A DNA stretch of 64,000 bases from Selaginella moellendorffii (lineage: Eukaryota; Streptophyta; Lycopodiopsida; Selaginellales; Selaginellaceae): assembly GCF_000143415.4 (NCBI RefSeq), contig NW_003314390.1:148973-212972 (forward strand), in the 5' to 3' direction. Shown here piece after piece: positions 45,729 through 57,199 of the stretch. A program made the position numbers and the translations under genes. How positions within the stretch are numbered: the first letter of the stretch is position 1; each line of letters starts with the position of its first letter. The notes beneath the pieces were generated by a model. It was given only the letters and a program-made list of their open reading frames with translations, was not told the DNA's origin and did no database searches.

Positions 45729-47300
45729 TCACACGAGGAGATTTACGAGTAGAAGCAACAGTAACAGGAATGGAGAGTGGAGGAGCGATTGTCGTGCGGC
45801 GTTTGGAAGTCCCGGGTATGAATCTGGAGCTGGAAGAACACACTCCTCGCCATTGAATAGCACCTTGTGTGGAAAAGCCCAGCCTTTGGAGAGTGAGAAC
45901 AACGAGGGATCCTTTTGGAATAGCATCTCGGACTGGACCACTCCATTCTCTCCAGCTTCTAGTAGCATGTCGTTGTAGCTGCGAATTCCCCAGAACATAT
46001 TGGTGTCATCTGCGAAACTAAGTGTGAGAAGCGAGAAGAACAAGCGATGGCTGCTTTACGTACCACCGTGGATTGGCAACCGAGTGCTGTTGAAGCTAAA
46101 CACCTCCTTGAGCTGTTTGAAGTTGGGGTGCTGGACGACGAGGTTCCAGTGCGTGTAGTTCTGGAGGTGCCGGTTGAGAATGCTTACTTTGGAGCGCCAG
46201 TAGCCTTTGTAGTTGTTCTTGACGTGCCAGTGGATCTTGATCGGGCACATATCTTTGGAGCATTGGAACGGGGCCTGCTTGTGGAGATTCAAAGCCGTCG
46301 CTATGCCAGGAGTTTGGAATCCATCGTCAGTTCTGGAAAGTCACAGGAAAAAAGCTTAGAAGTAGTTTTCAAAATGAGGAACTCTTACGAGCTGATGTTG
46401 CACAAACGTTCTCCTGCCTTCGGTTTTTGCGTGCAGTCGCATGCACAGTCCTTGCAGGGAACGACGTCGGGATTGTAAAAGGATGAAAACGAAACGCAAC
46501 AAGATGGTGTTCGACGTAGCTTGTAGGTGCAAGAAGACTGCCATGTCACTGGAACAAAGAAAAAAACTATTAGTAAGGGAGAGGATGGCAAAGAAAAACA
46601 GAAAGAAGGAAAGAAAACAAACTGTATGCTCGGCGTCCATGTTGTCCATCCGGTATCAAGCTGGAAGTAACATTCGTTGGCGTAGAACACGAGTATCCTG
46701 GGATGGAAAACGATAGAGGAACATCAGGTGGTCTTCTCGCAAGGCCAACTTTCATCACAAACGAAGCAATGGATGTCGAGGGATCCTGCACAGCAGACGA
46801 TAACACTCCACCCCTGCAGCAATTCGCGGTCTGGAGAGTGCCAGGAGCTTCTGGCTGGAGATCTATCATCACCGGTCTCGGATGGCAGGAGTGAGGAGAG
46901 TTCTCTTCCTCGACTCGAGCACAGTCGCCTTGATCTATGGCTTGAGCGCCTTGGACTTCCCATATCACCTCCTCCTTGCTCCATTCCCAGCCGAAGCTCC
47001 ATCCCGGACGAGCTTCGATGTGCCTGTAGAGCTGCTGGTTTTCGATCTTTACAGAAGCCTGATTGATCAAAGACAAAGTTAAGCTAAGCGCACAAACAAT
47101 GAAGAAAGAACTACGAAGGAAAACTGTAACCACCAACGAAGAGAAATGCGAAGAACACATACCACATAGCCATCGCCCTGATACCAGTTCAAGATATCCC
47201 AAGTGACGACGATGCTCCCTCTCTGATCCAAAGGATCCACAGCACAATCTGCAAGAAATGCCGCCAAGATCAGCAGCGCAATGGCGCGCGGCACACGCAT
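45729..47300 (-). CDS. COBRA-like GPI-anchored protein, 427 aa
   Basis: Exons on the minus strand: 47300-47163, 47058-46623, 46549-46390, 46332-46064, 46009-45729; all GT..AG with consistent phase. Signal peptide at the N-terminus (MRVPRAIALLILAAFLADCA), then the cellulose-binding-like region (ARPGWSFGWEWSKEEVIWEV, QGAQAIDQGDC). The Cys-rich CCVS block follows (TPSCCVSFSSFYNPDV, CKDCACDC), and the end is a GPI-attachment tail (SLLHSPFLLLLLLLVNLLV). COBRA proteins act at the outer plasma membrane in oriented cellulose deposition. ATG 47298-47300 is chosen because it directly starts the signal peptide. Confidence 0.9.
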
Positions 47301-49692
47301 TTTGGAAGGAGGAGAACTTACCTCTGGACAATCCGCCCGGGCCTGTGTCGCCATCGCTTCCTCGCTCTTGCCAAAATCTAAAGAGCCCTAATTTGTCCTC
47401 AAGGAGTATTCGCGAATATGCTCAATTGTATTACATTAATAAGTTTAAAGTCCCCCAATTTTTAATTTCAAGTTTTCTTCAGTGCTACTTATGCACACTA
47501 GCATATCCCATAATATCTATTTTAGGGTTTGTTATAATGGATCGAGAGAGTTCACATTGAAGCAGGTTTGATGTCTAGAAACTATTTGGGATAGCCCAAA
47601 TCTCTCCAGCAACGAATCAAAGACTTTCTCTTCGGTTCGAGGGAAGGCCCGTCCCACAACAAGGAGTTCCTGCATAGCATCCAAAAGAATAGATCTCCGC
47701 ATTTTGCAGATGCCCACTTGAGGCAAATGCTAGAATTGTGAAGATGGCATGAGCATGTCAATGTCCTCTCAGTCTCAAAGATTCCCTGTTATCAAGGTCA
47801 AAATGGATTTCACCTCATAGATGACCATTCTCAGCACCATCGTACCAACATGTGTTTTGACTATTTGGTTCTTCCTGTACATAGGGCGGACGCACCATAA
47901 GCCGGCCATAACTGCACCAATGGCTGGCCACATTTGATCCATTACATATTTTAGTTTTCTTGGGATGAATTTGCAGCACAATACCCTGGTTGTTGAAAAG
48001 ATGCCTGAACCCCATTGCAACCACTCAATTTAGCAAAGTAATAGATGCCCCGGGATTGAAGTATTGAAAGAAAGTTCTATACAAGAATATGATGAACCTC
48101 AAGAAATTGAAAGAGGTCGTGGATTGAGATGGCAATTTGTGCTTCAATATGTTCTTGAGATGAATTTTTCTAGATAAGTATTTCTAATCTAATAAAATGT
48201 CTCCTTTTATAAGATTTCTTTGAAGTTTTTCAGCTTAGCTTGAGAGAGCTTGTTGTTTGACAGAGGACGTATCTTAAATAAAAGCCATAGGATACGATTA
48301 GGGTTTTTCATTTTTTAGGCTGATGAAGAGAGCAAAAGTCTCAAACAACTTTTCTGGCCTTTGGAGGTGAGCTCTGACAATAGCGAGAAAGATTATAAGA
48401 TTATAACCTAATCCAAACGAGAAATACTATACACAACTCATATGACACTGTGGATTGCCGTGAGGCTTGAGCATGCCAAAGAGCCTAAGCGTAGATGTGA
48501 ACATCTCTCTATGATAATTTCAAAAAGAGAAAACAAGCAACTCCTTTCCAGGTTCAATTCTAATGTACTTGCATACTTTGAATAACGAAACTTTATTTTT
48601 CTCGATTTTCAAACCTCTTGAAGCTTAGCACTCATTGAATGGGAGTCATAGAGCTCATGGAGACACAAGCCATCAGCGTGCACAAACTACTTCCTCTTGC
48701 AGAAAAGTGGATAAAAGAAACACAGGCTAAATATCTATCCATTGGTATTTGTTCTTGGCCTTGCACTTTTGCTGGACTTCTTCTTCAAATTCGGCTGTTC
48801 TTGGGACCAACCTTCAAGTAGCAATCTCCACACAACAACCAAATAGACCAGCTTGAATCTCCCGGCTCTCAAGTAGTTTATGTGGTTCAAGGCATATGCG
48901 GAACTTTGAGAAGCCGAAAGGAGATTTGAACAGATGCCCGTCTTGGTAAAGCCTGATTTTGGCATTTGCCTTGAGAGGGCATCTGTTCCTTTTATGGTCG
49001 TGAGCGATCCTGTTACAGCCATCTTTAAAGCAGCTACGAGAAAGACATTTGATGCACAGAGAGTGGTGATTGTAGCTATCCGCAAATCATACTATGGTCA
49101 GTACTTCCCTTTGAGCTCCTGCTGAGCTTCCGATCTCAAATCTTACAGATGCCCACTCCGGCATATGCTTCTGCACATAGGCTTCCTGGACAGCCGGGAG
49201 CGTCCACTTGAGCATCCTCGAGATGGCACGCAGCTCTTGCTCATACATCTGCTGTTGCTGGATAGTGGAGCATTGATATGGTATCCATCAGGTACGAGAG
49301 CTTTCCAACCAGAATCGTGGTTTCCTCGTTGAAGAACGGCTGATACAAGTGGGACGCGTTGAAGTTCTTCACATTGAGCTTTCCTTGAGTCTCTTTTGGA
49401 TCTTGTCCTGGAACACCTTGAGCAGCTTCAGCAAATGTAGACTTTCCCTTGATCATCGAGTCCTGGAAGTTCTCGCACTAAAGAAACGAGTGCCAAGGTG
49501 CCAAGTTCCAAGAGCATGGACTGATTCATAATCCGAGGAGAGGAATTCGTCATAAGGGTTGCTTTAGTTGAATCAAGCCCGCTTTTCATCGCAACTAGGG
49601 CTAGATCGGACGGCTTTTATTGATGGAAATAAATCAACGGCTAGATTCAAAAACAAAAAAACCAATTGGAATAGGGTTTAGGGTTCTTGGCT
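47301..49692. other. Intergenic stretch with possible gene relics
   Basis: Upstream sides of the COBRA-like and NOB1 genes. Minus-strand stretches at 48735-49085 (FTKTGICSNLLSASQSSAY) and 49241-49456 (KLNVKNFNASHLYQPFFNEE) look like exon remnants of an unidentified protein, but frames shift between them. No domain is recognised. Confidence 0.4.
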
Positions 49693-51489
49693 ATGGCGGT
49701 GGACGAGACGAGAGGATGGGCAGCGGCGGCGCGCAAGGATGCCGCACCCCCGCCGCCAATGCCGGCGTTTGTGCCGCGAGCGAAATCGAGCGATGGTGTC
49801 AACACGGTTGTAGTGGATGCGAATGCGCTCATCCGGGGGATTTCCATCTCGGGGCTCAAGTACGAGCTTTGCACCGTCAAGGAAGTCGTGAGTGAGGTCC
49901 GGGATCCACGATCGCGAGCGCAGCTCAGCGCGCTTCCAGTGGAATTGGCGATCTTGGAGCCCTCTCCGGAATCTCTAGCCAAAGGTACGCTCGATTGTTT
50001 TGTATTTGTCTTAGTTTTTTTGTTTTTCCTGTGATAGTGGCCGAGTTTGCTCGAGCAACCGGTGATATACAGGCTCTATCCGCGATCGATCTCAAGGTTT
50101 TGGCTTTGGCTCACACTCTCGAAGCCCAGGTCCATGGTGGCGATTCTCACCTTAGAAATCGGCCGCCACCGCTCGTTCGGCGCGTAGCGAAGAAGAATCA
50201 AGAGCCCGAGCCGCCTGGCTGGGGATCAAACGTTCCAAATCTCGACGAGTGGGAGGAAATTGCCGGGGAACACGAGGATGAAGGAGACAAGAATGAGTCT
50301 CACATCCTTGGGCTCAAGGATCTCAGCTTGGGCGACGCTCAATGTCCATGTCCCGTGACAGATCAAGGAGAGGAGGATATCAAGGAATGCATGGATTGTT
50401 GCAGTGACGGCGAAGTAGCTGCCACGGATTTAAGTCCGGAGGAGGCTCGACTTCGTAGCATGCAGGAAGAAGATGGTGTTTTCCAAGATCAAGGAAAGGA
50501 CGAATGCAACGATGGTAACAGCGACGATGAAATAAACGGCGAAGCCACCACGGATCTAAGCCAGGAGGAGGCTCGACTCCATACCATGCAACGACATGAA
50601 GCCAGTGAAAATGTCTCAGAGGATCAAGAAGAGCCCGAGGGAGAAGAAGCTCCGTCGGTGACGGATGGAACTGAAAGCGAGCAAAGCTGGTCGGTGCTTC
50701 GACCGCTCTCCATGTCGAGCATCGCCTGCATGACAACAGACTTCGCGATGCAAAATGTGATCTTGCAAATGGGACTGCGTTTACTCACTCCAAATGGGAT
50801 TCAAGTTCGCGAGCTCCAAAGGTGCGTGCTTAGTTTTTTCTTCTTCTTCTCTCTGATGGATTCTTAACTTATGACCGAGTATATCGTATCACAGGTGGGT
50901 TCTCAGGTGCCATGCGTGCAACACCGTGACTAGAGACGTGGGCCGCCTCTTCTGTCCCAAGTGTGGGAATGGAGGAACTTTATCTCGTGCTTCGGTGAGC
51001 GTGGGACCAAACGGCACGGTGATAGGAGCGTCCAAGCGCAGGATAAACATTCGTGGCACGAGAGTAAGCTGGCCGAAACTCTTGTTTTGGTCACTTGTCT
51101 AACGTAACGCTTGCTCTGGTGTCTTTGCAGTACTCGCTGCCTCTGCCGAAGGGCGGCAGGGAAGGCGCTGCTCAAAATCCCATTTTGAGAGAGGATCAGT
51201 TGCCTCACAGGATCCTCCATCCCAAGAAATCGTCAAAAGCACCAGATGATGTAAGTCTCTAGCCAGATCGATCTGGTTTTGTCTTTCTGATAGCGGTGAG
51301 TGAACTAAACATCCTTGCTGGCTTTTTCTACAGGATCTGGACTACATCTCTTCCTTTGACGACGTGCTCCGGCCCAGAGGCAAAGAATCCTACCAAAGCT
51401 CCGCAGCATCAATGAGAAATCTGGCCTCCCAGTTCTCCGGACGAAGGAATCCAAACGATTCGCACTACTCGAAGCAGCGACGTCGATGA
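49693..51489 (+). CDS. NOB1: NOB1-like PIN-domain endonuclease for 18S rRNA 3' end maturation, 506 aa
   Basis: Exons 49693-49984, 50038-50821, 50895-51063, 51131-51250, 51334-51489; phases fit. The start is the ATG in TTGGCTATGGCGGTG. The PIN nuclease core comes first (VVVDANALIRG with the metal-binding Asp; LPVELAILEPSPES; FARATGDIQALSAIDLKVLAL). A long acidic linker follows, then the zinc ribbon CHACNTVTRDVGRLFCPKCG (two CX2C pairs) and the conserved GTRYSLPLPKGG. NOB1 cuts the 20S pre-rRNA to 18S in the pre-40S particle. The acidic linker contains an internal repeat (ATDLSPEEARLRSMQ and TTDLSQEEARLHTMQ). Confidence 0.92.
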
Positions 51490-51781
51490 AAAGAGAAAGA
51501 AGAAGAAGAGATGAAAAAAAAAAAATTTCTCCTTTCTTTGTCGAGGTTTGGTCGTTTGTATCAGACCGTTAAGATTTCTGTTAACGCCAACGGTCTTGAC
51601 AGGTGGACGGTAGAGATCTCGCCGCGTGGGCGGCGGAGCTCGTTGGAAATGTGACTAGGCAGTGAAGGAAGGGAGCGTTCTTTTTAGGGTTCTTCCTTGG
51701 TGGCCACGCAATCCACGCGAGCGCGATGGCGGGCGACGCCATCTCGCTCTAGCATCCAGGGGGGTCCATCTTTTGGATCCA

Positions 51782-53468
51782 ATGTCGAGGAAGCAGCGGG
51801 ATCCAGAGTCGCGGCAGAAAGACAGTGGCAGCTACTGCTGGAATTGGAAGAAGTGCAGCGCAGTCGCCTCTCCAGCTCTCGCCATCGCATTCGCCTGCTC
51901 CCTCGTCTATCTCCTCGTCCTGATCTTCGCAAGAAAGCCCTCTTGCCTCGTACATTCTTCCCGTTCCTCTTCTTTCTCCTCCATCGCTTCTTCCACTTCC
52001 TCCTCTTTGCCCTCTGCCAAGACCAAGCCCACTACTTTCTCCTTCGTGGACGTGGAGACCAGGCCAATCGAGGACGACGACGACGACGATAGCAGCGATC
52101 CAGCGGGCAAAATGGCGAGCTTGGGAAACATCGTGTTTGGGATCGCCGCCACTGCCCGGCTATGGGATCGGCGTAAATCCTACGTCAAGCTCTGGTGGCG
52201 GCCCAACGAGATGCGCGGATTCGTGTGGTTGGACGAGGCGATCCAGAACTACTCGAGCGGCGCCCTCCCGCCTTCCAGGATCTCGGGCAGCACTGCGGGG
52301 TTTCGCTACACGCGCCGCGGCGGGCGGCGGGCAGCCATCCGGATATCGCGCATCGTGTCGGAGACATTCCGTGTCGGGTTGCCGGATGTCCACTGGTTCG
52401 TCATGGGCGATGATGACACGATCTTTGTCCCGGACAACCTGGTCAGGGTGCTGGCCAAGTATGATCATCGCAAGCTCTACTACATTGGCGCCAGCTCCGA
52501 GAGCCACCACCAGAATCTCATGTTCTCCTACGGCATGGCGTATGGCGGCGGGGGATTTGCTATAAGCTATGCTCTCGCCAGCGCTCTCGAGCAGCGCCAC
52601 GACGAGTGCCTGGAGCGGTATCCTTTTCTCTACGGCAGCGACGATCGCATCCACGCTTGTATGTCGGAGCTCGGCGTTCCCCTGACGAAGGAGCTCGGCT
52701 TCCACCAGGTAAAAATCCGATTTTTAGTTCAAGGATCTTGTTTTGATCTCCTCCTCTTGCAGCTGGATGTCCATGGCGATGTCTCGGGACTGCTCTCGGC
52801 TCATCCGATCGCTCCCTTCATAAGCATGCATCACCTGGACGTCATCCATCCCATTTTTCCAGGCGTGGGCCAGGCAGCGGCGCTTCGCCATCTCTCCAAG
52901 GCGGTCGACATCGACCCGGCCGGGATCTTCCAGCAGTCGATATGCTACGACCGCCAGCGCTCCTGGTCGATCTCGGTCTCGTTTGGCTACATGGTGAAAG
53001 TGATCCGAGGCGGCCTCAAAGCTCCCAGGGACTTGGAGACCCCGACCCGGACGTTCATGAGCTGGAACCGGAGATTCGACGAGGACGGCTATTCTTTTAC
53101 GAGCAGGCCTCCTCCAAAGTCGCCCTGTGACGTTCCCCTCGTCTTCCACATGAAGGAGGTGGCGTACGCGAGCCGAGATGGGATGAGCGTGAGTAACTAC
53201 ACTCGGACCAGGACGAAGAAGCAGGGCGGTGACTGCCCTTCCAAGTCGGCCGAGGAACTGCGGTGGATTCAAGTCCTCAAGGAGCGCACCAAGGATTCCT
53301 GGTTTGTGGTAATTGAAGTTTGTGCTCTCCCACTTTCTATCTCTTTCTCACGGAAAGCGTTTTCGTGTATAGGCTCCGAGAAGACAGTGTTGCCAGATCA
53401 TGAGTGTCGCCTCGCACAGCATGCGCCTACTGGTAAGAGACTGTAGAGACGGAGAACTCATCCTTTGA
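51782..53468 (+). CDS. DUF604 / fringe-like glycosyltransferase, 522 aa (intact family member)
   Basis: Exons 51782-52708, 52763-53308, 53373-53468 (introns 54 and 64 bp). The last exon restores the family's conserved end APRRQCC, which the unspliced frame misses. A single membrane anchor (VASPALAIAFACSLVYLLVL) gives type II topology in the Golgi. The catalytic part has WWRPNEMRGFVWLDE, HWFVMGDDDTIFVPDNL (metal-binding D-x-D), KLYYIGASSESHHQN, YGGGGFAISYALASALE, DDRIHACMSELGVPL and FHQLDVHGD. The family is annotated as beta-glycosyltransferase related to fringe; the acceptor is unknown. The ATG at 51782 is chosen; an in-frame ATG at 51662 would add 40 basic residues. First of four tandem relatives. 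Confidence 0.85.
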
Positions 53469-53888
53469 CAAGTTCAAGATCTTTCGAAGCTCTGGCTGCT
53501 CTCACTGTTCGAGGATGTGACCACGTCGGCCGCTGCTCAACGACACCATAGATACGTTTCCTGTCTGGAAAGCCCAGCGATCGTGGTTCGTTGCGAGAAG
53601 CTCGAATCAGGGGAGGAAACGTAGCGAACCTCTCGCGAGAGCAGCCAGACGCTATTTCTTTTGGACGAGCCTCCATATCATTTCCCACATTCGCCTCCAC
53701 ACGAGGGTTAACTTCGGAGAAAAGACTGATAACTTTCGAATTCAAGGATCTTAACATCTAGACCTCACAAAATGGAAGTTTTTTATAATTAATTTATTTA
53801 CTTTTTATTAATATAATACTTCTTAATCATCTCAGAATATTCTGGGCATGATATTAAAAAATCAAATTAACTACTTACTAATGTAATC
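53469..53888. other. Intergenic, AT-rich 3' part
   Basis: No gene seen. The right half (53770-53890) is AT-rich, between the 3' ends of the glycosyltransferase and the PPR pseudogene. Confidence 0.5.
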
Positions 53889-55303
53889 TTAGATTAAACT
53901 GATATACAGGAAACTCTTCTCTCGAGCACACGAGCGGCCCTGTCCAAATTCACACAGCTTCTCTATCGGCTTGACAAAGGCTGGATCCGGTCTCGCTGAC
54001 TCCACCGCCCGAGTAACTTGGAACATCACCATGAACGCGTGCTCGATCTGTCCAGCGCTGCAAAGCCCCTGGATCAAAACGCTGTCGGTCGAGTCCGGAA
54101 GGCTGCCCTCGGCGATCATCTCCTCGAGGACCCTCTCCGCCTCGTCCATCCTGCCGAGCTTGCAAAACCCCTCCACAAGGCTGTTGTAAGTCGCAGTGTT
54201 TGCTCGGCACCCCTCCTCCGCCATCACCGTGAGAAATCTGGAAGCTAGATCCATCTCACCGGTTTTGCAAAGTCCGCGACGTAGGCATTGCACACCAGGA
54301 GATTGGGAGTGTAGCCACATACCACCAGCTGCTCCAGGAACGCTCGAGCTTCCACCATTCTCCCCATCTCCGCAAACTTCTGGACCATGATGCTGTAAGT
54401 CACGAAGTTTGGCTTGCACTTGCTGCGCGCCAACGTTTCCAGGAGCTTGGCGGCGCTGTCCATCTGATCGGTGTTGCAGAACAGCTCCAGCAGCGCGTTG
54501 AAGGTGACGATGGTCGGGCAGAATCCCATCTCCGATGCCGAGCGCTTCCTCGGGCCGTGCCGCCTTGCAGAAAGCGTGGAGGATCAAGTTGAGCGTCAGA
54601 CTGTTGGGCTCGATGTTCCTGAGAAGCATTGTCTCCATCACCTTGTATGCCTCATCCTGCCTCCCGGATTTGCAGAGAAACTCCACCACCGGATTGAAAG
54701 TCACAGCCGTCAGACCGTCAGAGCAAAACCAGCGCTTTCCATCACTCCCATGAGCTCGAGAGCCTCCTCGAGCAGGCCAGCTTTGCCAAGGCCCGTGGCC
54801 ATCGCGTTGTAAGTCACCCGGTATGGAGCCACGCCTCGCTTGGCCATGGCCTGGAGCTCTTCACGGGCCTCCTGGATCCTCCCGGAGCTACACAGCACAT
54901 CGATGAGCGTGTTGTAGGAGACGCCGTTGGGATTGCAATCCGTCTCTTGGCCTCGTCCACAAGCCCAGCCTCAGAGAAACCTGAGGTTGTGGAGAACGAC
55001 CAAGCTCCCGGGGCTCGGAAGCCTCGATTCCAGAAGCTTGCAAATCTCTGTCACCGATTCTTCGTCCACTCCCGCGATGTCGACTGGAGGATCGAGCTCG
55101 TCAGGCTGCCTCTTCCTCCTGTATCGAGATTTCTTACCTGGCCCCTGGCATGAAAATATTTGCTCCGTGGCAGCAGTGGCACTGGCATTCTTCCGGAAGC
55201 TCACATTTTGCTGGACGGCCTGCGCGCTGCAAGAAATCGGAGCCAAAGATGTCGAGGATGAGCTCGCGATCGCCACCGGAATGGCGCCGGCTAGCAGCGC
55301 CAT
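53889..55303 (-). pseudogene. P-type PPR gene broken by about five frameshifts
   Basis: The start ATG at 55301-55303 begins MALLAGAIPVAIASSSSTS, a plausible plastid or mitochondrial presequence. P-type repeats follow: GVSYNTLIDVLCSSGRIQEA, VTYNAMATGLGKAGLLEEA, VTFNPVVEFLCKSGRQDEA, TFNALLELFCNTDQMDSA, YSIMVQKFAEMGRMVEA, TYNSLVEGFCKLGRMDEA, ending AREKSFLYISLI. The frame changes near 54975, 54940, 54712, 54535 and 54262. The one at 54712 is an 8-bp tandem duplication of CTGACGGT; the others look like single-base changes. The repeats themselves are well preserved, so the damage is recent or, less likely, sequencing error. Confidence 0.75.
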
Positions 55304-55339
55304 GGCACATTCCTCCCTGGCTAGGGTTTTTGGGATCGC

Positions 55340-55828
55340 ATGGCGGCCTTTGTCTGTTCTTCCCCAATCCTGCTCTACAATCCTCCCACGATTCGTCCAC
55401 ACCAGCGATCCAGCATCGTCACGAGAACCCTACGAACCGATGGCGGCAGTAGCAGCAACGGATTCAGCGAGGATCCAGTGAGCGGCAATAATCCCATCTC
55501 CACTCGACTGGAAGCGAGAAGGATCGATCTGCTGGAGCGATTCCGGGATTTGCCGCTCAAAGTGTTCTTGCTGCTGCTGGGATTCTACTCGGCCAACGCC
55601 CTGGCGACGGTGCTGGGGCAAACAGGGGACTGGGACGTGCTGGTGGCCGCGATCATCGTGGCTGTGATCGAAGGCATTGGATTTCTCATGCATAGGATGC
55701 CGCCCGTGACGGAGAAGCTGCGATTCCTGGTGAGAATGCTCAATTACTGGAAAGCTGGCCTCTCCTTTGGCCTCTTCGTCAAGAAGAGAAAAAACAGAAC
55801 GAAACAGAGGAAGTTTTTTGGAAGCTAG
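55340..55828 (+). CDS. Ycf20-like plastid membrane protein, 162 aa
   Basis: An intronless frame starting at ATG 55340 (MAAFVCSSPILLYN), with a Ser/Arg-rich transit peptide over residues 1-55. The Ycf20/DUF565 core follows: LPLKVFLLLLGFYSANALAT and GDWDVLVAAIIVAVIEGIGF as two membrane segments, then a third weaker segment LNYWKAGLSFGLFV. The usual DAFKLGS-like end is replaced by a basic tail (KKRKNRTKQRKFFGS), so the C-terminus may be altered or miss a small exon. Ycf20-like proteins are thylakoid proteins implicated in thermal dissipation of light energy. Divergent from the PPR pseudogene with only 36 bp between start codons. Confidence 0.82.
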   Translation: MAAFVCSSPILLYNPPTIRPHQRSSIVTRTLRTDGGSSSNGFSEDPVSGNNPISTRLEARRIDLLERFRDLPLKVFLLLLGFYSANALATVLGQTGDWDVLVAAIIVAVIEGIGFLMHRMPPVTEKLRFLVRMLNYWKAGLSFGLFVKKRKNRTKQRKFFGS

Positions 55829-55929
55829 AACCCTAAAAACAGAGGGGTACTTCCTGGAATTCGAACCGGTGACCTTTGTGCTAGAGCTTATATTAATAGC
55901 AATAGTAACGTGATAGTATTTCGATTGCG

Positions 55930-57199
55930 ATGAAGAAGAAAGAGGTGATATTTTCTGGGATGATCGTTCTCGTTGTTCTAGCGTATGGAGTTCTTCTTTT
56001 GTACGCTGTGACCGTCCGTCTCACCCACTACGTGAATTTCAACTCAAGAGCACGATCGCATACGATCAAACAAGACGTTTGGAGCTACCAATCTCACGAA
56101 CATGTGTTTGGGATCAGCTCCAACGCCGCGATGTGGGATTCGCGCAAAGAACCCGTCAAGGCATGATGGAGGCCGGAGGATCGAATGAGAGGCTTCGTTT
56201 GGCTGGACGAAACAGTGAATTTTACTCTACCGGACCAGGACAAGTCAAAGTTTCCAGTGACACCTCCAAGTTTCGATACACGTACGGATCGAATGGAAGG
56301 CACCACATCCGAATAGCGAGGATTGTCTCGGAGATGTTTCGTCTAGGGCTGGAAGATGTTCGCTGGTTCGTCATGGGCGACGATGACACGGTGTTTGTCC
56401 CCGGAAACTTTGCCAAAGTTCTCGCAAAGTACGACCATGGTATCTCTCCAGGCAATCGTCCAAGACCTTGTCAAGCTCCTCGGCGAGCGCGTAGCCTATC
56501 GCAAATCCGGCGCCACCGTACGCCATGTTTGTCGAGAATCCATCCACATTTTGGAAGTAATGTAGTACGGCTGCCGGTGGATTGTATAGCGCGGACGCTC
56601 GGATCCACGCCTGTGTGGCGGAATTGGGCGTGCCGCTCACGGTGGAGCGTGGATTCCACCAGTTTGTCGTGCTGGACGACGCCTCTGGATTGCTCTCCTC
56701 GCACCCTTTGACGCCGCTCGTCTCGCTCCACCACATCGAGCTCCTGGATCCATTCTTCCCAAGGATGGGGAGGATCGAGAGCGTCAAGCATCTGATCGGG
56801 AGAGCGCAGGTGGATCCCATGGGCTTGCTCCAGCAATCCTTCTGCTACGATCCCGATCGGGACTGGACGATCAAAGTGTCTTGGGGATTCGTCGTCCAGA
56901 TCCACCAGGGAGATGTTCCAGAGAAGGATTTGGAGCTTCCAGTGAGAACAATCTCTGGGTACATTCTCTGGGTGGCAACCGTGATCGCGTGGGAATCGCC
57001 GTCACGACGAGAGAGAACCCGGTGGACCTCGGCCGGTCAACTTTTATTTGACCCGGTCAACGAGGCTGGAAGGCGGGGAGTCAAGCATGGAAGAGAGGAC
57101 ACGGTGGAAGTGTTTACGCTCGGAGAAGGATTCATCCGTAGTGAAAACTATACGCGTGGTGAAGGATGTAACTCTAACTTACTTTTTAATCCCGAGTAA
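55930..57199 (+). pseudogene. DUF604 glycosyltransferase pseudogene with an internal inversion (copy 2)
   Basis: It begins MKKKEVIFSGMIVLVVLAYG (membrane anchor) and keeps HVFGISSNAAMWDSRK. It then has a TGA where copy 1 has Trp in the WWRP motif (VKA-stop-WRPEDRMRGF). A frameshift follows before RHHIRIARIVSEMFRLG and WFVMGDDDTVFVPGNF. From about 56438 to 56575 the sequence lies in reverse: read on the minus strand it gives NVDGFSTNMAYGGAGFAIGY.. through DDCLERYH, which belongs between KYDH and LYSADARIHAC. The plus strand then resumes with ACVAELGVPLTVERGFHQ and SLHHIELLDPFFPRMGR. The C-terminal third shifts frame again. Confidence 0.85.
56438..56575 (-). other. ~138-bp inverted segment inside copy 2
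   Basis: Its minus-strand translation supplies exactly the missing piece of the protein. The left breakpoint lies at a CCATGG palindrome (56435-56440). Excess or lost sequence at the right breakpoint is small. Confidence 0.75.

Noticed and set aside
55845-55920. Possible tRNA-derived SINE (antisense GGTTCGAATTCC)
   Set aside because: Only the B-box-like motif is present; no A box, tail or second copy in the window.
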